From: CF-13 sp035279665
Lineage (GTDB): Bacteria > Chloroflexota > Dormibacteria > CF-121
NCBI GenBank assembly: GCA_035279665.1
Contig: DATEHI010000152.1
Coordinates: forward strand, 62,001 to 126,000
Length of the DNA stretch: 64,000 nt
Reading direction: 5' to 3'
Numbering within the stretch: position 1 is the stretch's first letter; every line of letters starts with the position of its first letter. Below are positions 51,728 through 58,821 of the stretch, piece by piece. The notes under the pieces are model-generated. The model made no database searches, was not told the origin of the DNA, and was given only the letters and a program-made list of their open reading frames with translations. Made by a program: the position numbers and the translations under genes.

Positions 51728-52456
51728 GTGGCCGAGTTCTTCGTCGGCACGTCGGGATTTTCCTACTCGGGATGGCGAGGGCGGTTCTATCCGCGACGCA
51801 TCAAGTCGACCGACATGCTCGGCTACTACGCCCAGCAGCTCGGGACGGTCGAGGTCAACACCACCTTCTACCGGACGCAGCCGGCAGACGTCATCGCCGG
51901 CTGGGTGTCGAGCGTGCCGCCCCCCTTCCGCTTCGCGGTGAAGGCACACCGGCGCATCACGCACAACCGGCGCATGCCGAACCTCGAGCAGGCGGTTGCG
52001 CTCCTGGCCGAGGAGGCGGGCGCCTTCGGCGATCGGCTGGGACCGGTCCTCTTTCAACTGCCGCCGACGGCGCCCTTCGATGAGGGCCGGATCGAGCGGA
52101 TCCTCGCGCTACTTCCGCCTCACTGGCGCGTCGCCTTTCAGTTCCGCCATCGGTCCTGGCACATGCCGGAGGTCGCCGCGCTGCTCGAAGGCGTCGGGGC
52201 GTCGCTCGTCCACGGCGACGGCGAGGAGGAGCCGGGGCTACTGGGCCGGGGCGCCTTCATCTACCTTCGGTTGCGGCGGGAAACCTACTCCCCCCAGCGG
52301 ATGACCGCCTGGGTGCGTCGGATTGCCGGGTACCTGGAGGGTGGGCGCGACGTGTATGCCTATTTCAAGCACGAGGCGCTGGGTCCGCTCTACGCGCAGC
52401 GGCTGGATGCGGCCGTCCGAACATCTTTTCGATCTCCTGGCGGCGCGGCGGTATAA
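51728..52456 (+). CDS. DUF72 domain protein
   Basis: 242 residues of the DUF72 TIM-barrel family, recognised by the N-terminal VGTSGFSYSGWRGRFYP, VNTTFYRTQ, and the C-terminal DVYAYFKHEALGPLYA. The biochemical function is not established. It starts with GTG 10 bp after folE and precedes ku by 33 bp, so it may be co-transcribed with the repair genes. Confidence 0.92.
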   Translation: MAEFFVGTSGFSYSGWRGRFYPRRIKSTDMLGYYAQQLGTVEVNTTFYRTQPADVIAGWVSSVPPPFRFAVKAHRRITHNRRMPNLEQAVALLAEEAGAFGDRLGPVLFQLPPTAPFDEGRIERILALLPPHWRVAFQFRHRSWHMPEVAALLEGVGASLVHGDGEEEPGLLGRGAFIYLRLRRETYSPQRMTAWVRRIAGYLEGGRDVYAYFKHEALGPLYAQRLDAAVRTSFRSPGGAAV

Positions 52457-52489
52457 TCCGGGCAACTCAGCGAAAAGGAGACCTCAGCT

Positions 52490-53371
52490 ATGGCCCGGTC
52501 CATGTGGCGGGGCGCGATCAGCTTCGGGATGGTGGCGATCCCGGTCCGCATGTACCTCGCCACCGAGGCACACAGCGCCGTGTCGTTCCGCCAGTTGTGC
52601 CCCCATTGCCAGCTCCCCATCAAGCAGCAGCGGCATTGTCCGACCGATGACCACGTGGTCGCCTTCAACGAGGTGCTCAAGGGTTACGAGGTCGGAAAGA
52701 ACCAGTTCGTCCTGATCGACGAGGAAGATCTGGACAAGCTGCCCCTCAAGACCACGAGGACGATCGACATCGTCGAGTTCGTCGAGCGCAACGAGGTGCC
52801 GCTCGGACTGTACATCAAATCCGCGTACTATCTGGAGCCCGAAGACGTCGGGGTCAAGCCCTTCTACCTCCTCAAGCGCGCCCTCGAGGACACGAACAAG
52901 GTCGCCGTCGCCAAAATTGCGCTGCGCGACCGCGAGCATCTGTCGTTGATCCAGGTCGAGGGCAACACGCTGCTTTGCAACACGCTGAACTGGCCCGACG
53001 AGATTCGGTCAACGCAAGAGCTGAACCTTCCCCAGAACGTCAAGATCAGCGACAAGGAGGTCAAGATGGCGACCTCCCTGATCGACAATCTGACGGACAC
53101 GTTCCAGCCGGAGCGCTACACCGATGATTACAAGGCTGCCTTCCAGCAGATCGTCGATCAAAAGATGAAGGGTCTCAAGGTGACGGCCCCGGTCGCCGCG
53201 CAGGAGCCGCGCGTCATGGACCTGATGGCCGCGCTCAAGGCCTCGGTGGAGGCGACCAAACAGGGGAAGAAGAAGCCGGCGGAGAAGCCCGCGGCGAGTC
53301 GCGCGGCCAGGGTCAAGGTCGCCGCAAAAACGTCGGCGACCCGTCCGGCCGCCAAACGTCGCACGGCCTGA
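52490..53371 (+). CDS. ku: Non-homologous end-joining protein Ku
   Basis: 293 residues. The N-terminal beta-barrel core MARSMWRGAISFGMVAIPVRMY and CPHCQLPIKQQRHC are typical of bacterial Ku, a homodimer that rings DNA ends and recruits LigD. It ends in a Lys/Ala-rich tail from about 255, as in Ku proteins with extended DNA-binding tails. AAAAGGAG lies upstream of the ATG. The next gene, 24 bp downstream, is a LigD-type ligase domain with altered motifs. Confidence 0.96.
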   Translation: MARSMWRGAISFGMVAIPVRMYLATEAHSAVSFRQLCPHCQLPIKQQRHCPTDDHVVAFNEVLKGYEVGKNQFVLIDEEDLDKLPLKTTRTIDIVEFVERNEVPLGLYIKSAYYLEPEDVGVKPFYLLKRALEDTNKVAVAKIALRDREHLSLIQVEGNTLLCNTLNWPDEIRSTQELNLPQNVKISDKEVKMATSLIDNLTDTFQPERYTDDYKAAFQQIVDQKMKGLKVTAPVAAQEPRVMDLMAALKASVEATKQGKKKPAEKPAASRAARVKVAAKTSATRPAAKRRTA

Positions 53372-53395
53372 TCCGGCGTAGTACAGTCCGCTAAA

Positions 53396-54454
53396 GTGCC
53401 GGCGCGGTCCCCAACGGTTGAGCTCGACCTGCCTTTCCAACGCGCGTTGCCGGATCGGCTGCGTCCGATGCTCCCGATGCCAGCCGCCGGGCCGTTCGAT
53501 TCTCAGGAGTACGCGTTCGAGGTCGCCTGGGAGGGTGTGCGAGCGCTGGCCTCCATCGACGGCGGACAGGTTCGCCTCTGGGGCCGCGACCTTCGCGACC
53601 TCACCGCTCGCTACCCGGAGGTCCAGGCGCTCGCGGCGTTGGGCCCTCCGGAAACGATCGTCGACGGTGAGTTGATCGTGACCGATGAGGACGGCCGGCC
53701 CGACAGTGTGGCACTCGAGGCGCGTCAGCAGGCGGTGCGTCCGGAGGCCATCGCCCGAGCGGCCGCCGCGCATCCGGCCACCTATGTCGTCTACGACGTG
53801 CTCTACATGCGCGGCAAGTCGTTGATGAAAGAGCCGCTGGTCAGGCGTCGACCGAAGGTGCACCAGTCGATCGCCTCGAAGGGACGCATCTACGTCGTCG
53901 AACCGGTTGCCGAGGACGGCCTGGCCTTTTTCGAAGCGGCCAAAGAGAACGGCCTTGGAGGCGTTGTCGCAAAGCGGTTCGACAGCCCGTACCGAGTGGG
54001 CCAGCGCCACCCGGACTGGCTGCTGATCGAGGCGGTGCGCCGTCAGGATTTTGCCGTCACCGGCTTCATTCCGCAGGCCGGCGACCACATGCTCGAGGCG
54101 CTCATCGTCGCGACCTACGACGGTCGGCACTTTCAGCCGGCGGGACGGGTCGTGGGGGGCTTCGACGCGGCGGCCTCGAGGCGCATGCGCAAGGCGCTCG
54201 ATGCCCTGCCCAGCGCGTCGCCGCCGGAGGACGCCCGCTGGTCGGACGATCGGATCTGCTGGATCGAGCCACGCATCGTCGTGGCTGTCAAGTTCAGCGA
54301 GTGGGATGGAAACGGCCAGCTGCGTTTCCCGATCTTCAGCGGCTTGCAGCCGGAGGTCTCGCCGCAGGAGTGCGTCCGCACCGCGATGGTCGATCCGCCG
54401 GAGCCGGCCCGGCCGCGCCGGGTCGACATCCAGCTGCCGCGCCTGCTCATTTGA
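53396..54454 (+). CDS. LigD-type ATP-dependent DNA ligase homologue lacking catalytic motifs (pseudo-ligase)
   Basis: 352 residues following the ligase fold of LigD: adenylation domain (about 20-215) and OB domain (about 225-340). Motif I, normally K-x-D-G-x-R, reads A-W-E-G-V-R at 44-49, so the adenylated lysine is Ala. Motif III D-G-E-L-I is kept. Motif IV E-G-V-V-A-K has Gly for Glu at 188. Motif V W-L-K-x-K reads W-L-L-I-E at 208-212. The C-terminal R-x-D-K motif is Q-P-E-V. It should not ligate DNA by the known mechanism. The intact frame and Ku linkage suggest a structural role in end joining; a true LigD would be elsewhere. Confidence 0.85.
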   Translation: MPARSPTVELDLPFQRALPDRLRPMLPMPAAGPFDSQEYAFEVAWEGVRALASIDGGQVRLWGRDLRDLTARYPEVQALAALGPPETIVDGELIVTDEDGRPDSVALEARQQAVRPEAIARAAAAHPATYVVYDVLYMRGKSLMKEPLVRRRPKVHQSIASKGRIYVVEPVAEDGLAFFEAAKENGLGGVVAKRFDSPYRVGQRHPDWLLIEAVRRQDFAVTGFIPQAGDHMLEALIVATYDGRHFQPAGRVVGGFDAAASRRMRKALDALPSASPPEDARWSDDRICWIEPRIVVAVKFSEWDGNGQLRFPIFSGLQPEVSPQECVRTAMVDPPEPARPRRVDIQLPRLLI

Positions 54455-54466
54455 GACAGTAGGGAC

Positions 54467-54955
54467 GTGACGATCGCCGACCGGGTCGCCGTGCGCCTGC
54501 GCGTCAACGGTGAAGATATGGCGGTCATGGTGCCGCCCTACAAGACACTGCTCGAAGTCCTGCGCGAAGACCTGGGACTGACCGGCACCAAGCACGGCTG
54601 CGAGCTGGGCGAATGCTCCACCTGCGGCGTCCTCGTCGACGGCCGGCCGTATCTCTCCTGCCTGGCGATGCCGCTCGATCTCGAGGGTCGCGAGATCACC
54701 ACCGTGGAAGGCATGGCGAACGGCGGCGAGCCGCATCCGCTCCAGGTGGCCTTCGCCGAGCTTGGCGCCGCGCAGTGTGGCTACTGCACACCGGCCATGC
54801 TGCTCACCGCCATGGCGCTGCTCGATCGTGATCCGCAGCCGACACGCGACGCGATCAAGGAAGCGCTCGCCGGCGTGCTCTGCCGCTGCACCGGCTACCT
54901 GAAGATCTTCGAAGCCGTGGAACTGGCCGCTTCGAGACCGAAGCGCCGTGACTGA
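54467..54955 (+). CDS. Molybdenum hydroxylase [2Fe-2S] subunit (HcrC/CoxS type)
   Basis: 162 residues starting with GTG. The plant-ferredoxin-type cluster is C-E-L-G-E-C-S-T-C-G with a fourth Cys in Y-L-S-C. The second cluster is C-G-Y-C plus C-R-C-T-G-Y. It relays electrons between the molybdenum and FAD subunits. It overlaps the large-subunit gene by 8 bp. Gene order small-large-FAD equals hcrCAB. Confidence 0.94.
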   Translation: MTIADRVAVRLRVNGEDMAVMVPPYKTLLEVLREDLGLTGTKHGCELGECSTCGVLVDGRPYLSCLAMPLDLEGREITTVEGMANGGEPHPLQVAFAELGAAQCGYCTPAMLLTAMALLDRDPQPTRDAIKEALAGVLCRCTGYLKIFEAVELAASRPKRRD

Positions 54956-57302
54956 GGAACTCACCGTCGTCGGCAAGTCGCTGACCAAGCCCGACGCGTT
55001 CGCCAAGGTCAGCGGCCAAACCAAGTTCGCCGACGACCTCGCGCTGCCGCGCATGCTCTTCGGCCGGATTCTCCGCAGCCCGCACCCGCACGCGCGAATC
55101 CTGCGTGTCGACACCGGCCGGGCTCGGGCGCTCCCCGGCGTGCTCGCGGTGCTCACCGGTGACGACCTGCCCATCAAGTTCGGCATCCTGCCGGTCAGCC
55201 AGGATGAGGAAGCGCTCGCCCGCGAGAAGGTCCGCTACGTCGGCGATCCCATCGCGGCGGTGGCGGCCACCGACGAGTGGATTGCCGATGAGGCGCTCGA
55301 GATGATCGAAGTGCAGTTTCAGGCGTTGCCGCAGTTCATGTCGATCGACGAGGCCATTAGCGGTGCTGGCGAGCCGATCCACGGCATCTCCAACGTGCAC
55401 AAGGCCGTGGCCCTCGAGTTTGGCGACACCGACGAAGCCATGCGCACCGCCGCGCACGTTCGGGAGGATGTCGTCTTCTTCGAGGGCAACACGCACCTGC
55501 CCATGGAGCAGCACGCGGCCCTCGCCCAGTATGCGGCGGACGGCAAGCTCACGCTGTGGACCTCGTCGCAGACGCCGCATTACGTGCACCGCGCTCTGGG
55601 CAAAGTGCTGGAGCTGCCGATGAGCCGCATCCGCGTGATCGCCACCCCCAACGGGGGCGGCTTTGGCGGCAAGAGCGACATCTTCTCGCACGAGCTGGTG
55701 GCCGCCAAGCTGGCGATCGTCACCGGGCGGCCGGTCAAGATCACCCTGACGCGTGAGGAAGTCTTCTACGCCCACCGCGGGCGCCATCCCGTCCTGATGA
55801 AGGTCAAGACCGGTCTCACGAAAGATGGCCGCATCACGGCCCTGCAATTCCGCAGCTTCCTCGACGGCGGCGGCTATGGCAGCTATGGCGTGGCCAGCAC
55901 CTACTACACCGGCGCCCTCCAGGCGTTGACCTATGCCATTCCGCGATATCGATTCGAGGGTGTCCGACTGTTCACGAACAAGCCTCCCTGTGGCCCCAAG
56001 CGAGGGCATGGCACACCGCAGCCGCGATTCGCCCTGGAGACCCACTTCGACAAAGTTGCGGAAGAGCTCGGCCTCGATCCGGTCGAACTGCGGCGGCGCA
56101 ACCTACCTTCGCCGGACTCGCGCACGGTCAACTGGCTGCGGATCACGAGCTTCGGGTTGGAGGCGTGCATTAATAAGGTTGTCGAGGGCTCCGGATTCCT
56201 CGAGCGCCGCAGGTCCATGCCGCACGGCCGCGGTCTCGGCTTCGCGGTCAGCTCCTACCTGAGCGGCGCCGGCACCGCCATCTACTGGAACGACATGCCG
56301 CACTCCGAGGTGCAGCTCAAGCTCGACCGCAACGGCGGCGTGGCCCTGCTCTGCGGCGCGATCGACATCGGCCAGGGTTCCGACCACATCCTGGCCGCCA
56401 TAGTGGCCGAGGTTCTTGGCGTCGGGCTGGAGGACATCCAGCTCACGACCGCCGATACGGACCTGACACCGATCGATCTGGGCAGCTACTCCTCGCGCGT
56501 CACGTTCATGGCGGGGAACGCCGCGAAAGCCGCGGCCGAGAAGGTGCGAGCCCAGTTGTTCGAAGCGGCGGCGAAGGCCTTGCAGTGCGATGCGGACGAC
56601 CTGGTCGCGCGCGATCGCCGAGTCTTTCGGCGAAACCGGCCGCAGGAAGGTGTGCCATTCGCGCAGGCGGTCCAGCTCGCCGAGGCACACGGTGGCGTGG
56701 TCACCGCCACCGGCAGCTACACCCCGCCCAAGCTGGCCGGTCCCTACAAGGGATCCGGCGTCGGCCCCAGCCCGGCCTACTCCTTCTCCGCGGCCGTCGT
56801 CGAGGTCGACTGCGACGTCAAGACCGGCGAGGTCCGCGTGCCCGAGGTCTGGGTCGCCCACGATATCGGTCGTGCCATCAACCCGGTGCTCGTCGTGGGC
56901 CAGGTCGAGGGCAGTGTGTACATGGCCCTGGGCGAGGCGCTGATGGAGGAGCAGACGTTTCGGCTTGGCTTGCACAAGTTCCCCTCGCTGCTCGAGTACA
57001 AGAGCCCGACCGCGCTGGAGGCGCCGGTGATGCACACCTACCTGGTGGAGACGCTCGACCGCGAGGGACCCTTCGGCGCCAAAGAGGCGGGACAGGGGCC
57101 ACTGCTACCGGTGATCCCGGCGGTGGCGAACGCCATCTACAACGCACTCGGGGTCCGCATCGACGAGGTGCCGATCACGCCGGACAAGGTCCTCAAGGCC
57201 ATGAGCGACAAGAGCAAGCGTGTCGGGCCCAGGTCGACGCCTGCTTTCGAGTTCCCGGCACTCATCAAGGCCGACGTGCCTGAGGAGTGGAAAGGGAAAT
57301 AG
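54948..57302 (+). CDS. Molybdenum hydroxylase large subunit (HcrA/xanthine dehydrogenase type)
   Basis: 784 residues binding molybdopterin. The N-terminal domain carries the family signature (VSGQTKFADDLALP). Cofactor motifs include GGGFGGKSD and K-P-P-C-G-P-K-R-G-H-G-T-P, the latter close to 4-hydroxybenzoyl-CoA reductase rather than to CO dehydrogenase. The final Glu motif is G-A-K-E-A-G-Q-G-P. Starts GTG/ATG overlap the small-subunit stop; it ends 0 bp before the FAD subunit. The substrate is undetermined: an aromatic acyl-CoA or an aromatic heterocycle. Confidence 0.92.
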   Translation: MTEELTVVGKSLTKPDAFAKVSGQTKFADDLALPRMLFGRILRSPHPHARILRVDTGRARALPGVLAVLTGDDLPIKFGILPVSQDEEALAREKVRYVGDPIAAVAATDEWIADEALEMIEVQFQALPQFMSIDEAISGAGEPIHGISNVHKAVALEFGDTDEAMRTAAHVREDVVFFEGNTHLPMEQHAALAQYAADGKLTLWTSSQTPHYVHRALGKVLELPMSRIRVIATPNGGGFGGKSDIFSHELVAAKLAIVTGRPVKITLTREEVFYAHRGRHPVLMKVKTGLTKDGRITALQFRSFLDGGGYGSYGVASTYYTGALQALTYAIPRYRFEGVRLFTNKPPCGPKRGHGTPQPRFALETHFDKVAEELGLDPVELRRRNLPSPDSRTVNWLRITSFGLEACINKVVEGSGFLERRRSMPHGRGLGFAVSSYLSGAGTAIYWNDMPHSEVQLKLDRNGGVALLCGAIDIGQGSDHILAAIVAEVLGVGLEDIQLTTADTDLTPIDLGSYSSRVTFMAGNAAKAAAEKVRAQLFEAAAKALQCDADDLVARDRRVFRRNRPQEGVPFAQAVQLAEAHGGVVTATGSYTPPKLAGPYKGSGVGPSPAYSFSAAVVEVDCDVKTGEVRVPEVWVAHDIGRAINPVLVVGQVEGSVYMALGEALMEEQTFRLGLHKFPSLLEYKSPTALEAPVMHTYLVETLDREGPFGAKEAGQGPLLPVIPAVANAIYNALGVRIDEVPITPDKVLKAMSDKSKRVGPRSTPAFEFPALIKADVPEEWKGK

Positions 57303-58328
57303 ATGCTGCGCCTTCCCCGACTGCAGTACCTCCGTCCGCGATCCATCGCGGAGGCGACGGAGCTGGCGGCTCAGAACCCGGGCGCGATGTTCATCGCCGG
57401 CGGCACCGACCTGGTGCCCAACCTGAAGCGGCGGCAGTTCGACGTCACGACGCTGATCAGCCTCAATGCGCTGCCGGACGGCCGTCTAATCGAGGGTGAT
57501 GTCAAGAACGGGGTGACGATCGGCGCCGGCGCGACGCTCGATGAGGTGGCGCATCGCGATCTGCTCGCCGGCGCGTTTCGCGCGCTGGCCCAGGCCTGCG
57601 GGTCGGTTTCAACGCCCCAGGTGCGCTACATGGGCACGCTGGGGGGCAACCTCCTGGTCGACCCTCGCTGCAACTATTACAACCAGACTCATTCATGGCG
57701 GAAGGCGGTCGGCTTCTGCATGAAGAAGGACGGTGACATCTGCCTGGTGGCGCGTAGCTCGCCGCGCTGCTGGGCGGTGTCGTCATCGGACAGTGCGCCG
57801 GCGGCGCTCGCCCTGAATGCCGAGGTCACGCTCCAGGGTGTGCAGGGCACGCACCGCATGGCGGCCGCTGCACTCTATAAGGACGACGGGATGGAGTACA
57901 CGACGAAGCGACCCGATGAGGTGATCACCGCGGTGCATCTCCCCGCCGTACGTGGGCGGATGACGAGCGCCTACTGGAAGCTGCGCCGCCGGCCGGCTTT
58001 TGACTTCCCTATTCTCGGTGTCGCCGTCGCGATCGGCTGGGACGACGGCGTGGTGCGCGAGGCTCGTGGGGCGTTGGGCGCAGTCGGCTCCCATCCGGTG
58101 GATATCACCGCCTTCCTCGGACCGCTTCGGGGCGAGCGCCCGGCCGATGACCTGATCGCCGAGGTCGCGGAGGCCGCCGACAAGCCGTCGCGGCCGCTCG
58201 ACAATACCGACCTGAGCCACTACTGGCGCAAGCGCATGAGCAAGGTCTACATCGAGCGCGCCCTGCGCGATGCCTGCGGGCTCGATCCGCTCGCGGGGCG
58301 CCTTACAGCACAAGTTGCCAGTCGGTAG
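57303..58328 (+). CDS. Molybdenum hydroxylase FAD subunit with HcrB-type extra [4Fe-4S] cysteines
   Basis: 341 residues: FAD-binding N-terminal domain (FIAGGTDLVPNLK) and C-terminal flavoprotein domain. An insert holds four cysteines at 123 (C-N-Y-Y-N-Q), 139 (G-F-C), 147 (D-I-C) and 156 (R-C-W). In Thauera 4-hydroxybenzoyl-CoA reductase the beta subunit binds a [4Fe-4S] cluster through Cys 122, 138, 146 and 155, an offset of one. This cluster is absent from xanthine and CO dehydrogenases, so the complex belongs to the HBCR-like branch. Confidence 0.92.
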   Translation: MLRLPRLQYLRPRSIAEATELAAQNPGAMFIAGGTDLVPNLKRRQFDVTTLISLNALPDGRLIEGDVKNGVTIGAGATLDEVAHRDLLAGAFRALAQACGSVSTPQVRYMGTLGGNLLVDPRCNYYNQTHSWRKAVGFCMKKDGDICLVARSSPRCWAVSSSDSAPAALALNAEVTLQGVQGTHRMAAAALYKDDGMEYTTKRPDEVITAVHLPAVRGRMTSAYWKLRRRPAFDFPILGVAVAIGWDDGVVREARGALGAVGSHPVDITAFLGPLRGERPADDLIAEVAEAADKPSRPLDNTDLSHYWRKRMSKVYIERALRDACGLDPLAGRLTAQVASR

Positions 58329-58384
58329 CAGACCGGCCACGGTTACGCTGCGTCCAAACCGTCAGTCACGGTGGCGCGTTGCGT

Positions 58385-58390
58385 TATACC
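58385..58390 (+). promoter_or_regulatory. -10 element of small lipoprotein gene, possibly leaderless
   Basis: TATACC lies 7 bp before the ATG at 58398, with no Shine-Dalgarno; transcription would start at the A of ATG. Confidence 0.4.
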
Positions 58391-58397
58391 TGTTGCG

Positions 58398-58754
58398 ATG
58401 AACAAACTACGAGCACTCCTTGTCGCGGCCGCCCTTCTCACAGCCGCCTGTGGCACAGCGACCATATCGGGTTCGCAGGTCAAATCGATATCGAGCTCGG
58501 GTACCGTCCGCGTCGCCGCCGGGGCGAATGCGGGCACCACCGCTGCCGGCGCCAACGACGACCTGGGCCGTCCGAATCCGCCCGTTCATAGGGGCGCAAC
58601 AGTCCCGGTGACGCAGGCGCCGACGACGAACGGCACGACGCCGTCCGCCATAGGGCGCGACCGTTGCTCTGACGGATTCCCGGCGAGCAGCGGAGCAGGC
58701 ACCAGGAACGGTGCCCCAGGCAAGCGCCTGCTGCCGGCGTGCGCCGCCCAGTAG
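58398..58754 (+). CDS. Small low-complexity lipoprotein
   Basis: 118 residues: a signal peptide MNKLRALLVAAALLTAACG with lipobox T-A-A-C, then a Gly/Ala/Thr/Pro-rich segment and a short C-terminal end with two cysteines. No domain is recognised. It is convergent with the BNR-repeat protein at 58822-60903, and a similar tiny lipoprotein lies beyond that gene at 61164-61493. Confidence 0.6.
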   Translation: MNKLRALLVAAALLTAACGTATISGSQVKSISSSGTVRVAAGANAGTTAAGANDDLGRPNPPVHRGATVPVTQAPTTNGTTPSAIGRDRCSDGFPASSGAGTRNGAPGKRLLPACAAQ

Positions 58755-58774
58755 ACCCCGCTTAACGAACGAAA

Positions 58775-58796
58775 GAGGGCGCCGTCAGGCGCCCTC
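58775..58796. terminator. Bidirectional terminator hairpin
   Basis: GAGGGCGCC, loop GTCA, GGCGCCCTC: a 9-bp perfect stem between convergent genes. On the minus strand it is followed by TTTCG, on the plus strand by CTGG, so it works best for the minus gene. Confidence 0.8.
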
Positions 58797-58821
58797 CTGG
58801 TTGATCGCGGGTCAGTTGTGC

